Assembly: GCF_020217485.1 (NCBI RefSeq)
Contig: NZ_JAEKMI010000032.1
Span: 1-52,534, forward strand
Direction of reading: 5' to 3'
DNA from: Mycobacterium sp. WUMAC-067
GTDB taxonomy: Bacteria; Actinomycetota; Actinomycetes; Mycobacteriales; Mycobacteriaceae
DNA: 52,534 nucleotides
Below are positions 1 to 7,629 of this stretch, one piece after another. Positions within the stretch are counted from its first letter, which is position 1; each line of letters starts with the position of its first letter. The position numbers and the translations under genes were made by a program. Below the pieces are notes generated by a model. The model was not told the DNA's origin and did not search any database. It worked only from the letters and a program-made list of their open reading frames with translations.

Positions 1-5
1 AAGAG

Positions 6-28
6 GCGTCGCTAGTTGCACTCTCGCG
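6..28. repeat. Short dispersed repeat, copy 1
   Basis: Positions 6-28 match the reverse complement of 52507-52529 at 21 of 23 positions. Both copies are non-coding: this one follows the mutM stop and the other follows lppZ. The shared core reads AGTTGCACT. Nothing else is recognisable in bases 1-48. It may belong to a mycobacterial intergenic repeat family, but two copies alone cannot prove that. Confidence 0.45.
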
Positions 29-48
29 GAAGATTCCTGGGCCCTCAC

Positions 49-897
49 TCAAACACGCGGGCGCGGTTGACATTTCGGGCACGAGAACGACGAGCGGTTC
101 ATGAATTTCTCCCGGCGCATCACGGCGCCGCAGCGGCGGCAGCTCTCGCCTTCGCGGCCGTAGGCGTCCAGTGAGCGGTCGAAGTATCCGGATTCGCCGT
201 TGACGTTGACGTACAGCGAATCAAACGAGGTTCCGCCCTTGGCCAGCGCATCACGCATCACGTCGGCGGCCGCGTCCAGCACGGCGGTCAGCTGCTTGCG
301 GGTCAGCGTGTCGGCGATCCGCGCCCCGTGCACTTTGGCCCGCCACAGCGCCTCGTCGGCGTAGATGTTGCCGATGCCCGACACCACCTGCTGATCGAGC
401 AGCTGGCGCTTGATCTCGGAGTGCTTGCGCCGCAAGACTTTTACGACCGCGTCGGCGTCGAACCGCGGGTCCAGCGGGTCGCGCGCCAGGTGCGCGACGG
501 GTTCGGGGACCACGCTGCCGTCCACCTCGACCAGATCGGCGAGCATCCACCCGCCGAAGGTGCGCTGGTCGGCGAAGCTCAGCACGGTCCCGTCGTCGAG
601 CAGCGCGGAGATCCGCACGTGGTCGGCGCGCGGCACCGTGCCGAGCAGCATCTGCCCGCTCATGCCGAGGTGCACGACGAGCGCCGCGTCGCTGTCGAGC
701 AGCAGCCACAGGTACTTGCCGCGCCGGTCGGTGCCGGTGATCCGGTCATTCAGCAGCCGGGCGGTGAGGTCCGCGGGCCCCGCCTCGTGGCGGCGCACCG
801 CACGCGGGTGGTGCACCCGGACGGCCGAGATCGTCTTACCCACCACATGGGAGTGCAGGCCGCGGCGCACCACCTCGACTTCGGGCAGTTCGGGCAT
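49..897 (-). CDS. mutM: Formamidopyrimidine-DNA glycosylase (MutM/Fpg)
   Basis: A 282-residue base-excision repair enzyme that removes 8-oxoguanine and formamidopyrimidines and cleaves the resulting abasic site. The protein begins MPELPEVE, so the catalytic Pro2 and Glu3 follow the initiator Met, which fixes the ATG at 897. Lys61 in RRGKYLWL matches the conserved lysine of the N-terminal domain. The C-terminal zinc finger is complete (Cys253, Cys256, Cys273, Cys276). The length is normal. The gene starts four bases after the rnc stop, so it is probably the last gene of a DUF177-rnc-mutM transcript. This neighbourhood matches fpg in M. tuberculosis. MutT1 and Ung elsewhere in the window act in related repair pathways. 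Confidence 0.97.
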   Translation of the reverse strand: MPELPEVEVVRRGLHSHVVGKTISAVRVHHPRAVRRHEAGPADLTARLLNDRITGTDRRGKYLWLLLDSDAALVVHLGMSGQMLLGTVPRADHVRISALLDDGTVLSFADQRTFGGWMLADLVEVDGSVVPEPVAHLARDPLDPRFDADAVVKVLRRKHSEIKRQLLDQQVVSGIGNIYADEALWRAKVHGARIADTLTRKQLTAVLDAAADVMRDALAKGGTSFDSLYVNVNGESGYFDRSLDAYGREGESCRRCGAVMRREKFMNRSSFSCPKCQPRPRV

Positions 898-901
898 CGA
901 T

Positions 902-1609
902 TCAGCTGCCGGGAACGGTGTCCAGCGCTTCCAGCGCCTTCCAGGTCGCCGCGGCCGCCTTCTGCTCGGCTTCCTTCTTGGAGCGGCCGACGCCGGAGCC
1001 GTATTCGGTGTCCGCCACCACGACCACGGCGGTGAATTCCTTGTCGTGGTCCGGGCCGGTGGAGGTGACGACGTAGGACGGCGCGCCCATGCTGCGGGCA
1101 GCGGTCAGCTCCTGCAGGCTGGTCTTCCAGTCCAGCCCGGCCCCCAGCGTCGGCGCGGCGTCCAGCAGCGGGCCGAACAACCGCAGGATCACTTCGCGCG
1201 CCACGCCGATCCCATGCTCGAGGTAGATCGCGCCCAGCAGCGATTCCATGCCGTCGGCCAGGATGCTCGACTTGTCCGCGCCGCCGGTGTTCGCCTCCCC
1301 GCGCCCCAACAGCAGGTGCACCCCGAGGCCCCCCTCGCACAGCTTTCGCCCGACATCGGCCAGCGCCTGGGTGTTGACGACGCTGGCCCGCAGCTTGGCC
1401 AGGTCGCCCTCGCTGCGGTCGGGATGGCGGTGGTAGAGCTCGTCGGTGATGGTCAGGCCCAGCACAGCGTCGCCGAGAAACTCCAGCCGCTCGTTGGTCG
1501 GCAGCCCGCCGTGTTCGTAGGCGTAGCTGCGGTGCGTCAGCGCCAAGGACAGCAGTTCGTCGGGCAGCTCAACCCCGAGGGCGTCGAGCAGAGCCTGCCG
1601 TGAGCTCAC
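902..1609 (-). CDS. rnc: Ribonuclease III
   Basis: A 235-residue double-strand-specific endoribonuclease acting in rRNA and mRNA processing. The catalytic signature NERLEFLGDAVL lies near residues 39-50, and the second acidic pair is in DGMESLLGAIYL. The C-terminal third is a double-stranded RNA-binding domain with the typical KKEAEQKAA helix. I chose the GTG at 1609, which overlaps the TGA of the upstream DUF177 gene as GTGA. Longer in-frame extensions run into the DUF177 coding region and match nothing in RNase III. The overlap suggests translational coupling. Confidence 0.96.
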   Translation of the reverse strand: MSSRQALLDALGVELPDELLSLALTHRSYAYEHGGLPTNERLEFLGDAVLGLTITDELYHRHPDRSEGDLAKLRASVVNTQALADVGRKLCEGGLGVHLLLGRGEANTGGADKSSILADGMESLLGAIYLEHGIGVAREVILRLFGPLLDAAPTLGAGLDWKTSLQELTAARSMGAPSYVVTSTGPDHDKEFTAVVVVADTEYGSGVGRSKKEAEQKAAAATWKALEALDTVPGS

Positions 1610-2205
1610 CGCTCGCCCCGCGATTCGTCCGACTCGGGGGTGAACATGCCCGCCAGCTTGGCCCACCGCGGGTCGATGCTGTCGTGCTGATGGTCGGGCT
1701 CGGCGGACAACGCCACCCCGCATTCGGGGCACAGCCCCGGGCAATCCGGCGTGCACACGGGCGAGAACGGAAGTTCCAGCCCCACCGCGTCGACGATGGA
1801 CTGCTCGAGGTCGATGGTGTCGTCGATGATGTGGCCGACCTCGTCTTCCTCGGTGGTCGCCTCGGTGGTGCTGTCCGGGTAGGCGAACAGTTCGGTCAAC
1901 CGGACCTGCACCTGGCCGTCGAGCGGGGTCAGGCAGCGCGCGCATTCGCCGGCGGTGGGCGCGGTCACCGTCCCGGTCACCAGGACGCCCTCGGACACCG
2001 ACTGAACGTGCAGGTCCAGTTCCAGGGGCGCGCCGGCCTCGATCGCGATCATGTCCAGCCCGATGCGCGCCGGGCTGGGCACGGTGTCCCGCAGGGTCAC
2101 CATCGCCCCGGGCCGACGCCCGAGCCGGGTGATGTCGAACGTCATCGGCCCAGACAGCCGTGGCGCACCGCCGCGAGTCGATGATGTGCTGTGCCGGCGC
2201 GTCAT
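1606..2205 (-). CDS. DUF177 (YceD-like) protein
   Basis: A 199-residue member of the YceD/DUF177 family, linked in other bacteria to 23S rRNA maturation and ribosomal protein L32 supply. Cysteine pairs typical of the family are visible: CARC near the middle, and a C-terminal CxxxC...CxxC group (CTPDCPGLCPEC) that could bind zinc. The ATG at 2205 follows an AGGAT about eight bases upstream. A longer in-frame extension exists but overlaps the end of sepIVA and is basic, low-complexity sequence. Many bacteria place rpmF directly after this gene. Here the next gene is rnc with a 4-base overlap, so there is no room for rpmF. It corresponds to Rv2926c. Confidence 0.9.
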   Translation of the reverse strand: MTRRHSTSSTRGGAPRLSGPMTFDITRLGRRPGAMVTLRDTVPSPARIGLDMIAIEAGAPLELDLHVQSVSEGVLVTGTVTAPTAGECARCLTPLDGQVQVRLTELFAYPDSTTEATTEEDEVGHIIDDTIDLEQSIVDAVGLELPFSPVCTPDCPGLCPECGVALSAEPDHQHDSIDPRWAKLAGMFTPESDESRGER

Positions 2206-2273
2206 ATCCGAAATCCTACGGCGCCGGCCGCACAATTCCAGGGCGCGCCCGCCGGGTGAACGGGCCGGGGACG

Positions 2274-3011
2274 CTAGCGCACCGCGTAGTCGTGCGTCCC
2301 GGCCGCCGTCCGCAGTTGGTGGCGGCCGCGCCCCACCGACCGAAGGGTGCCGTTGAGGAATTCCTCGAACTCGGCGAGCTTGTTGTCGACGTAGATGTCG
2401 CATTCGCCCCGCAGCCGGTCGGCCTCGGCGTGCGCCGAGTCGATGAGCCGGGTGGCCTCGGCGTTGGCCGCCTCGACCACGCTGTTCTGCGAGACCAGGC
2501 GCTGCTGTTCTTTGATGCCCTCTTGCACGGCCTTCTCGTAGGAGATGTTGCCGTTTTCGAGCAGCCGGTCGGCCTCGGCCTGGGCGCGGCCGACGCTGGC
2601 CTCGTAGTCGCGTTTGGCCGCGGTGGCGATGCGCATCGACTCCTCGCGGGCCTCGCCGACCATGCGTTCGCTGTGCTGGCGGGCTTCGCTCACCATCCGG
2701 TCGGCCTGCGCCTTCGCGTCGGACAGCAGCCGGTCGGCCTCCGCGCGGGCGTGGTTGAGCATCGACTCCGACTCGGTGGTCGCCGAGTCGACCATGGACT
2801 CGGAATGCGTCTTGGCGTCCTGCAGCATGGAATCGCGCGCGTCCAGCACGTCCTGGGCGTCGTCCAGCTCGCCCGGAATGGCGTCCTTGATGTCGTCGAT
2901 CAGCTCCAGCACATCGCCGCGGGGAACCACGCAGCCGGCCGTCATCGGGACGCCGCGGGCTTCTTCGACAATGGCGCTCAATTCATCCAGCGCTTCAAAC
3001 ACTCGATACAC
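2274..3011 (-). CDS. sepIVA: SepIVA, DivIVA-like septum/growth protein
   Basis: A 245-residue cytoplasmic coiled-coil protein. The N-terminus (MYRVFEALDELSAIVEEARG) is followed by a long heptad-rich region from about residue 40 to 215, built of repeats such as AEADRLLSDAKAQADRM. It is close to M. tuberculosis Rv2927c, named SepIVA, a DivIVA-domain protein needed for septation and organisation of the intracellular membrane domain in mycobacteria. It starts with GTG at 3011, with a perfect AGGAGG at 3020-3025, eight bases away. The gene is conserved and marks the edge of the accessory module that follows. Confidence 0.93.
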   Translation of the reverse strand: MYRVFEALDELSAIVEEARGVPMTAGCVVPRGDVLELIDDIKDAIPGELDDAQDVLDARDSMLQDAKTHSESMVDSATTESESMLNHARAEADRLLSDAKAQADRMVSEARQHSERMVGEAREESMRIATAAKRDYEASVGRAQAEADRLLENGNISYEKAVQEGIKEQQRLVSQNSVVEAANAEATRLIDSAHAEADRLRGECDIYVDNKLAEFEEFLNGTLRSVGRGRHQLRTAAGTHDYAVR

Positions 3012-3447
3012 GGCCGTACCCTCCTGGCGTCTGCAAAACTCCTGTTGTTACCAGTGTGCCTGGTGTTGTCTCTGTGACAGCGGTGGCGACGCCGGTGTGT
3101 CGGGTATTTGCCCGTTCGCGGCGCCCTAAACGCCCTGGCGCGGCGGCCCCGGTGGGGGCATGGTGAGTGAGTTTCATGCGAAAGCGCCCGTTCACGCTGT
3201 TTTCGCGGCGGCGACGGCCGCGCGAGATGGTTCGTCCATATTCGTCGCCGGGCCCCGCCGCTGAAGCGTTTGCCCGGGTGTGGGTTTTGCGTCGACGCGC
3301 CCGGACTCGGCTATTTGCCAGCGATTCTAGGTGGCCGCGAGCCGCCCCACCCGCGGACCCTGCTCCCTAATACCCCCAGGGGGTATAGTCCGATGCGTCG
3401 GAACAGGCTCACCTCGCGCCAGCGGCTCACCGCAGGAGGTTTCAGCG
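3012..3447. promoter_or_regulatory. Divergent intergenic region, sepIVA / permease
   Basis: This 436-bp stretch separates two divergently transcribed genes and must carry both promoters. I see no convincing gene in it. The side near the permease has a perfect 17-bp palindrome (listed separately) and an AGGAGG Shine-Dalgarno at 3434-3439. The remainder is GC-rich sequence without clear repeats. In M. tuberculosis the PDIM/PGL lipid locus begins at this position. Confidence 0.7.
3370..3386 (+). promoter_or_regulatory. CsoR/CstR-like operator overlapping a -10 box
   Basis: ATACCCCCAGGGGGTAT is a perfect 17-bp palindrome around a central A: a five-C tract and a five-G tract flanked by AT ends. 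This is the architecture of operators bound by CsoR/RcnR/CstR-family sensors of copper, nickel or persulfide. The sequence TATAGT at 3384-3389 overlaps the right end and could be a -10 element, so a bound repressor would block transcription of the permease, which starts at 3448. No CsoR-family gene is present in the window. Confidence 0.6.
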
Positions 3448-4614
3448 ATGACGGTGCTCTCGGCGGTCGGGCACGCCCTGACGCTCGCGGGTTCGATGAC
3501 GTGGGAAATCCTGTGGGCACTGATCGTGGGCTTCGGCCTCTCGGCGGTGGTGCAGGCCGTCGTGCGGCGCTCGACGATCGTGGCCCTGATGGGTGACGAC
3601 CGCCCGCGCACCCTCGCGGTCTCCGCCGGGCTGGGGGCGGCCTCGTCCTCGTGCTCGTATGCCGCGGTGGCCTTGGCGCGATCGCTGTTCCGCAAGGGCG
3701 CCGACTTCACCGCCGCGATGGCGTTCGAGATCGGTTCGACAAACCTGGTGGTGGAGTTGGGCATCATCCTGGCGCTGCTGATGGGCTGGCAGTTCACCGC
3801 CGCCGAATTCGTCGGCGGCCCGTTGATGATCGTGGTGCTCGCGGTCCTGTTCCGGCTGTTCGTGCGTTCGCGACTCGTCGACGCCGCCCGCGAGCAGGCC
3901 GAGCGGGGAATCGCCGGGTCGATGGAAGGCCATGCCGCCATGGACATGTCGATCAAAGGGGACGGTTCCTTTTGGCGGCGGCTGTTTTCCGCCGACGGCT
4001 TCACCTCGGTCTCGCACGTGTTCGTGATGGAGTGGCTGGCGATCCTGCGTGACCTTGTTCTGGGCTTGCTGATCGCGGGTGCCGTCGCGGCGTGGGTTCC
4101 CGAAACATTTTGGCAGAGCTTCTTTTTGGTGGATCATCCGGTCTGGTCGGCGCTGTGGGGTCCCATCGTGGGGCCCGTCGTGGCGATCGTGTCTTTTGTG
4201 TGCTCGATCGGCAATGTCCCGCTGGCCGCGGTGTTGTGGAACGGGGGCATCAGCTTCGGCGGCGTCATCGCGTTCATCTATGCCGACCTGTTGATCCTTC
4301 CGATCCTGAACATCTACCGCAAGTACTACGGCACCAGGATGATGCTGACCTTGCTGGGCACCTTCTACGCGGCGATGGTCGTCGCCGGATACCTGGTCGA
4401 ATTGATCTTCGGCACAACCCATCTCATTCCGGCACAGCGCAACGCGACCGTGCTGGAGGCGTCGATCTCGTGGAACTACACGACCTTCCTCAACATTGCC
4501 TTCGGCGCGCTCGCGGTCATCCTCGTCGTCCGGTTCATCACCTCCGGGGGCCTGCCAATGCTGCGCATGATGGGCGGGTCCCCCGACGCCGAGGAATCCG
4601 GGCATCGGCACTGA
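3448..4614 (+). CDS. COG0701/DUF318 (YraQ/ArsP-like) permease
   Basis: A 388-residue integral membrane protein with about eight to ten hydrophobic segments. Family features are LGAASSSCSYAAVALARSLF near residue 65 and VCSIGNVPLAAVLW near 250, each with a Cys in a small-residue context. YraQ/DUF318 members include ArsP, which exports organoarsenicals; for most the substrate is unknown. The ATG at 3448 has AGGAGG eight bases upstream. An upstream in-frame extension would run back across the operator-like palindrome and is rejected. The palindrome suggests control by a metal or reactive-sulfur sensor. A role in metal, metalloid or sulfur-compound transport is inference. It converges on the next gene with six bases between stops. 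Confidence 0.82.
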   Translation: MTVLSAVGHALTLAGSMTWEILWALIVGFGLSAVVQAVVRRSTIVALMGDDRPRTLAVSAGLGAASSSCSYAAVALARSLFRKGADFTAAMAFEIGSTNLVVELGIILALLMGWQFTAAEFVGGPLMIVVLAVLFRLFVRSRLVDAAREQAERGIAGSMEGHAAMDMSIKGDGSFWRRLFSADGFTSVSHVFVMEWLAILRDLVLGLLIAGAVAAWVPETFWQSFFLVDHPVWSALWGPIVGPVVAIVSFVCSIGNVPLAAVLWNGGISFGGVIAFIYADLLILPILNIYRKYYGTRMMLTLLGTFYAAMVVAGYLVELIFGTTHLIPAQRNATVLEASISWNYTTFLNIAFGALAVILVVRFITSGGLPMLRMMGGSPDAEESGHRH

Positions 4615-4620
4615 TCCGCT

Positions 4621-6330
4621 TCAGGGTTGCGGCAACTGCACGTCCAGCACCGCGCACCGGCCCTGGTCGGTCTCGGCGAGCGCCCATCCGACGGCCTCAC
4701 GCATCTCCGCCTGCGTCGCCACGCTGCGCCCGCTGCCCCCGCACGCGCGCGCCAGGGCGGCATAGTCGGTGTCCGGCGTGAGCCGGGTCTCGGGAAAGTC
4801 GTTCTCCCGCACCGATGTTCCGTGCCGGTACAGCTCCATCACGGGCAGCTTGGAGGCCAGGTACGAGTGGTTGTTCAGGACGACAGTCACGAAGGGCGCG
4901 CCGTGGCGATGCGCCGACCACAACGCGGCGGTGGGCACCCCGAAGTTGAACGAACCGTCACCGCAGATCGCGACGACGGGCGCCAGTGGCCTGGCCAGTT
5001 TGACCCCGAACGCCCCGCCGAGCGCCCAGCCCAATGCCGGTGCGCCCGTGTCGAAGAACTGCCCCGGCGGCCGTTGCACCTGTCGGGCCACGGCGGGGCG
5101 GTTGGTCACCGCCTCCTGGACCACCACGGCGTTCTCCGGCAGCGCGGCTCCCAGCGCGGCCAGCATCGCGTCGGGTGCGTCCGCCGGGCGATCGGATGCG
5201 GCCCGGCGAATCGCCTCCCGGCGGCGTTGCGCCACATCGGATTCGGCCGCCTGCCGCCGCGCGCCCCACTTCTCGCGCAGCTCGTCGGTGGCCAGCCTCA
5301 GCAGGGTCTGCTCGAGCAGCAGCAGCGCCACCCGGGTGTCGGCGGTCAGCGCGATCTCGACCGGGTAGGACCACAACGGCATGCTGGCCTTGACCGGGTC
5401 CGCGTCGATCTGCACCACGCGGGCGTCCGCGGGCGGGGCCAGCTGCGCGGGCACCCAGGGCACCTCGCAGTCCAGCAGCAACACGGTGTCGGCCGTCTCC
5501 AGCGGGGCCGCGTCGCCCACCGCGTGCAGGGGGTGCCCGAGCGGCAGGTTGGCGCGGTCGCCCTGATCGATCACCGGCGCGCCGAGCAACTCGGCGATGC
5601 GGGCCAGCACGGTCGCGGCCCCGGGTTCCGCGGCGGTCCTGGACGTGACGATCACGACCCGCTGCCCGGCGACCAGGATCCCGGCCAACCGGCCCAGCGC
5701 GCCCGGGTCCGGGCCGGGCGGTATGGCCGGCGCCAGCCGTCGCGGCAACGCTCGGCTGCCGGGCTCCATCAAGGCTTCTCGCGGCAGCATGACGTAGGCG
5801 GGTCCGGACGGGCTGGACTGGGCGACCTGGAACGCCCGCCGGACGATCGGGGCCAGCTCGCGGCCGCGCGGCACCTCCATGTGCCATTTGGCGTAGTTGC
5901 GCACGACGGCCGGCTGGTCGAGTTGCTCCTGCTGCCAATGGATGTAGGCGTCGCGGTGGCCGCGGACCTCCGGCGCCGAATTGTAGGGGGTGCGCCCGGC
6001 GAACACCACCACCGGGGTCCCGTTGCGCTGGGCGTTGTGCAGCTGACAGCCCAGGTTCAGCGTCCCGGCATCGACGTGCACCATGACCGCCTGCGGTCGG
6101 CCGCTGGCCATGTGGTGGCCGACGGCCGCCGCCAAGGCGACGCTCTCGTGGACACACAGCACCGCCCGCGGGCTCGGTGTGCCCGTCGCGCGCGCCGCCG
6201 CCAGCGCTTCCTGGATCGGGGCGGAATCGGTTCCGGGGTTGATGAAGAAGTGCGTGACTCCCTCGTCGGCGAGCAGGGCGATCAGATCGGTCGCGGCCTC
6301 GGGAACGTCGAACAGGTTCTCTACCGTCAT
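4621..6330 (-). CDS. ThDP-dependent enzyme, acetolactate synthase-like
   Basis: A 569-residue enzyme with the three-domain fold of acetolactate synthase and benzoylformate decarboxylase. The N-terminal ThDP domain has the catalytic glutamate in HES (Glu62). The central domain spans roughly residues 190-350. The C-terminal pyrophosphate-binding domain has GDGSFNFG from residue 457 and ends its motif in LNN near 486. It is not the biosynthetic acetolactate synthase, which is ilvB at 47.7-49.5 kb. Members of this branch act as 2-oxoacid decarboxylases or carboligases in catabolism; the substrate cannot be read from sequence. The ATG at 6330 has AGGAGA nine bases upstream. A possible amidohydrolase tail lies 56 bases upstream on the same strand. 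Confidence 0.85.
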   Translation of the reverse strand: MTVENLFDVPEAATDLIALLADEGVTHFFINPGTDSAPIQEALAAARATGTPSPRAVLCVHESVALAAAVGHHMASGRPQAVMVHVDAGTLNLGCQLHNAQRNGTPVVVFAGRTPYNSAPEVRGHRDAYIHWQQEQLDQPAVVRNYAKWHMEVPRGRELAPIVRRAFQVAQSSPSGPAYVMLPREALMEPGSRALPRRLAPAIPPGPDPGALGRLAGILVAGQRVVIVTSRTAAEPGAATVLARIAELLGAPVIDQGDRANLPLGHPLHAVGDAAPLETADTVLLLDCEVPWVPAQLAPPADARVVQIDADPVKASMPLWSYPVEIALTADTRVALLLLEQTLLRLATDELREKWGARRQAAESDVAQRRREAIRRAASDRPADAPDAMLAALGAALPENAVVVQEAVTNRPAVARQVQRPPGQFFDTGAPALGWALGGAFGVKLARPLAPVVAICGDGSFNFGVPTAALWSAHRHGAPFVTVVLNNHSYLASKLPVMELYRHGTSVRENDFPETRLTPDTDYAALARACGGSGRSVATQAEMREAVGWALAETDQGRCAVLDVQLPQP

Positions 6331-6385
6331 GGCTGCCGTTCTCCTATCGACGTCGGCGACCGCGCGAACCCCCCTCTTCTTCCGA

Positions 6386-6440
6386 TCAGATCTTCAACAT
6401 ACGTTCCGCGTTGGCGTATGTGATCTTTTCCGGCCGAATG
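6386..6440 (-). pseudogene. Possible C-terminal remnant of an amidohydrolase
   Basis: Reading the minus strand, about 16 codons before the TGA at 6386-6388 encode RPEKITYANAERMLKI. This resembles the extreme C-terminus of amidohydrolase_2-family proteins, where a segment like RRKITYENAARLYGL precedes the stop. No matching upstream coding region is present, because coaD occupies the adjacent sequence. If real, the gene lost nearly everything but its tail and once preceded the ThDP enzyme gene in the same direction. The match is short and the call is tentative. Confidence 0.3.
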
Positions 6441-6558
6441 GGCGTGGCGTTACGCGCTCGGAGCCATCGGGTACCCGCGCAGCGGGCGGCTACTCCAAAC
6501 CATCGGCGCATTGTCAACGACCTTGCCGCCCAACGTTTTCGGCGGCAGGCGGCGGCGC

Positions 6559-7041
6559 TCAGGACCGGCCGGAACGCTTTTCGCGCAGGCGACGGTTGAC
6601 CGCCTCGGGCAGCAGCTCCGACACGTCGCCACCGAGCATGGCGACCTCCTTGGCCAACGACGACGACACGAACGAATACCGCGGCGCGGTCGCGACGAAA
6701 AAGGTGTCGACGCCGGCAACGTGCTTGTTCATCTGCGCCATCTGCAGCTCGTATTCGAAGTCGGTGCCGGTGCGCAACCCCTTCACGATGGCGGTCATCC
6801 CCCGCGACCGGACGAAGTCGACGACCAGGCCCTGCCCGGCCTCCACCCGCAGATTGGGCAGGTGCGTCGTCGATTCGTTGATCATCGCGATCCGCTCGTC
6901 GAGGTCGAACATGCCCTTCTTGGCGGGATTGGTCAGGATCGCCACCACCACCTCGTCGAATTGAGCCGACGCGCGCTCGAAGACGTCGATGTGGCCCAAC
7001 GTCACCGGGTCAAACGAGCCCGGGCAAACCGCGCCGCTCAT
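6559..7041 (-). CDS. coaD: Phosphopantetheine adenylyltransferase
   Basis: A 160-residue enzyme catalysing the fourth step of coenzyme A synthesis, joining 4'-phosphopantetheine and ATP to form dephospho-CoA. The nucleotidyltransferase motif GSFDPVTLGHIDV is at residues 8-20, with the Gly-His pair at 16-17. RYSFVSSSLAKEVAMLGGDV, typical of the family, is near residue 120. The length and sequence are close to M. tuberculosis CoaD (Rv2965c). The ATG at 7041 fits the family start; the longer frame extends into rsmD. It probably forms a transcript with rsmD upstream. The gene marks the far edge of the accessory module at 3.4-6.4 kb. Confidence 0.96.
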   Translation of the reverse strand: MSGAVCPGSFDPVTLGHIDVFERASAQFDEVVVAILTNPAKKGMFDLDERIAMINESTTHLPNLRVEAGQGLVVDFVRSRGMTAIVKGLRTGTDFEYELQMAQMNKHVAGVDTFFVATAPRYSFVSSSLAKEVAMLGGDVSELLPEAVNRRLREKRSGRS

Positions 7042-7064
7042 AGCGGATGACGGTACACGCCTCC

Positions 7065-7619
7065 TCACGGCCGCTCGGCCAGCTCCAAACGGGTGTCGCC
7101 GTAAACACGTTGCGGCCACACCGACCAGCCGGCCGGCCAGCGCAGCGGCGCGCCGCCGGCCGCGCGCTCGACGACCGCGACGGCGCCCTCGCGCACCCAC
7201 CCGTGCGCGCTCAGCGCCGCCAGTACGGCCTCGACCTCGGCGGCCCCGACGTCGTAGGGCGGGTCGGCGAGGACGAGGTCGACGGGAGACGCGGTCCCGG
7301 CCGCCAGCACGGCCGCCACCGCGCCGCGGCGCAGCGTCGCGCCCGGCAGCCCCACGGTGTCGATGTTGCGCGCGATGACGGAGGCGGTGCGCGGGTCGGA
7401 CTCCACGAAGAGCGCGGTGGCGGCGCCCCGGGAGAGCGCCTCCAAACCCAGGGCGCCCGAACCCGCGTACAGGTCCAGCACCGCAAGGCCGCTCAGCTCG
7501 CGGCGCGCGGTCAGGATGTTGAACAGCGACTCGCGGACCCGGTCGGTGGTGGGCCGGGTGCCCCGCGGCGGGACCGCGATGCGCCGGCCCCCGGCCACGC
7601 CGCCGATGATCCGGGTCAC
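7065..7619 (-). CDS. rsmD: 16S rRNA (guanine966-N2)-methyltransferase RsmD
   Basis: A 184-residue SAM-dependent methyltransferase modifying G966 of 16S rRNA. The SAM motif LDLYAGSGALGLEALSRGA begins near residue 48, and the catalytic DPPY is at about 119-122. The family start MTRIIGG points to GTG at 7619. A TTG two codons upstream (7625) is also open but has no better ribosome-binding site. It is followed by coaD after 23 bases, the usual rsmD-coaD pairing. In M. tuberculosis, pyruvate carboxylase (pca) lies between rsmD and the VKOR gene. Here rsmD follows VKOR directly. Confidence 0.94.
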   Translation of the reverse strand: MTRIIGGVAGGRRIAVPPRGTRPTTDRVRESLFNILTARRELSGLAVLDLYAGSGALGLEALSRGAATALFVESDPRTASVIARNIDTVGLPGATLRRGAVAAVLAAGTASPVDLVLADPPYDVGAAEVEAVLAALSAHGWVREGAVAVVERAAGGAPLRWPAGWSVWPQRVYGDTRLELAERP

Positions 7620-7629
7620 GTCCAAACAC

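Noticed and set aside
902..1945. Longer rnc start giving 347 residues
   Set aside because: The extra N-terminal part is DUF177 coding sequence in another frame. The GTG at 1609 overlapping the DUF177 stop gives the standard RNase III length.
4621..6330. Second biosynthetic acetolactate synthase
   Set aside because: There is no small-subunit gene nearby, and the sequence around the catalytic glutamate and central domain differs from ilvB. A catabolic ThDP decarboxylase or lyase is more likely.
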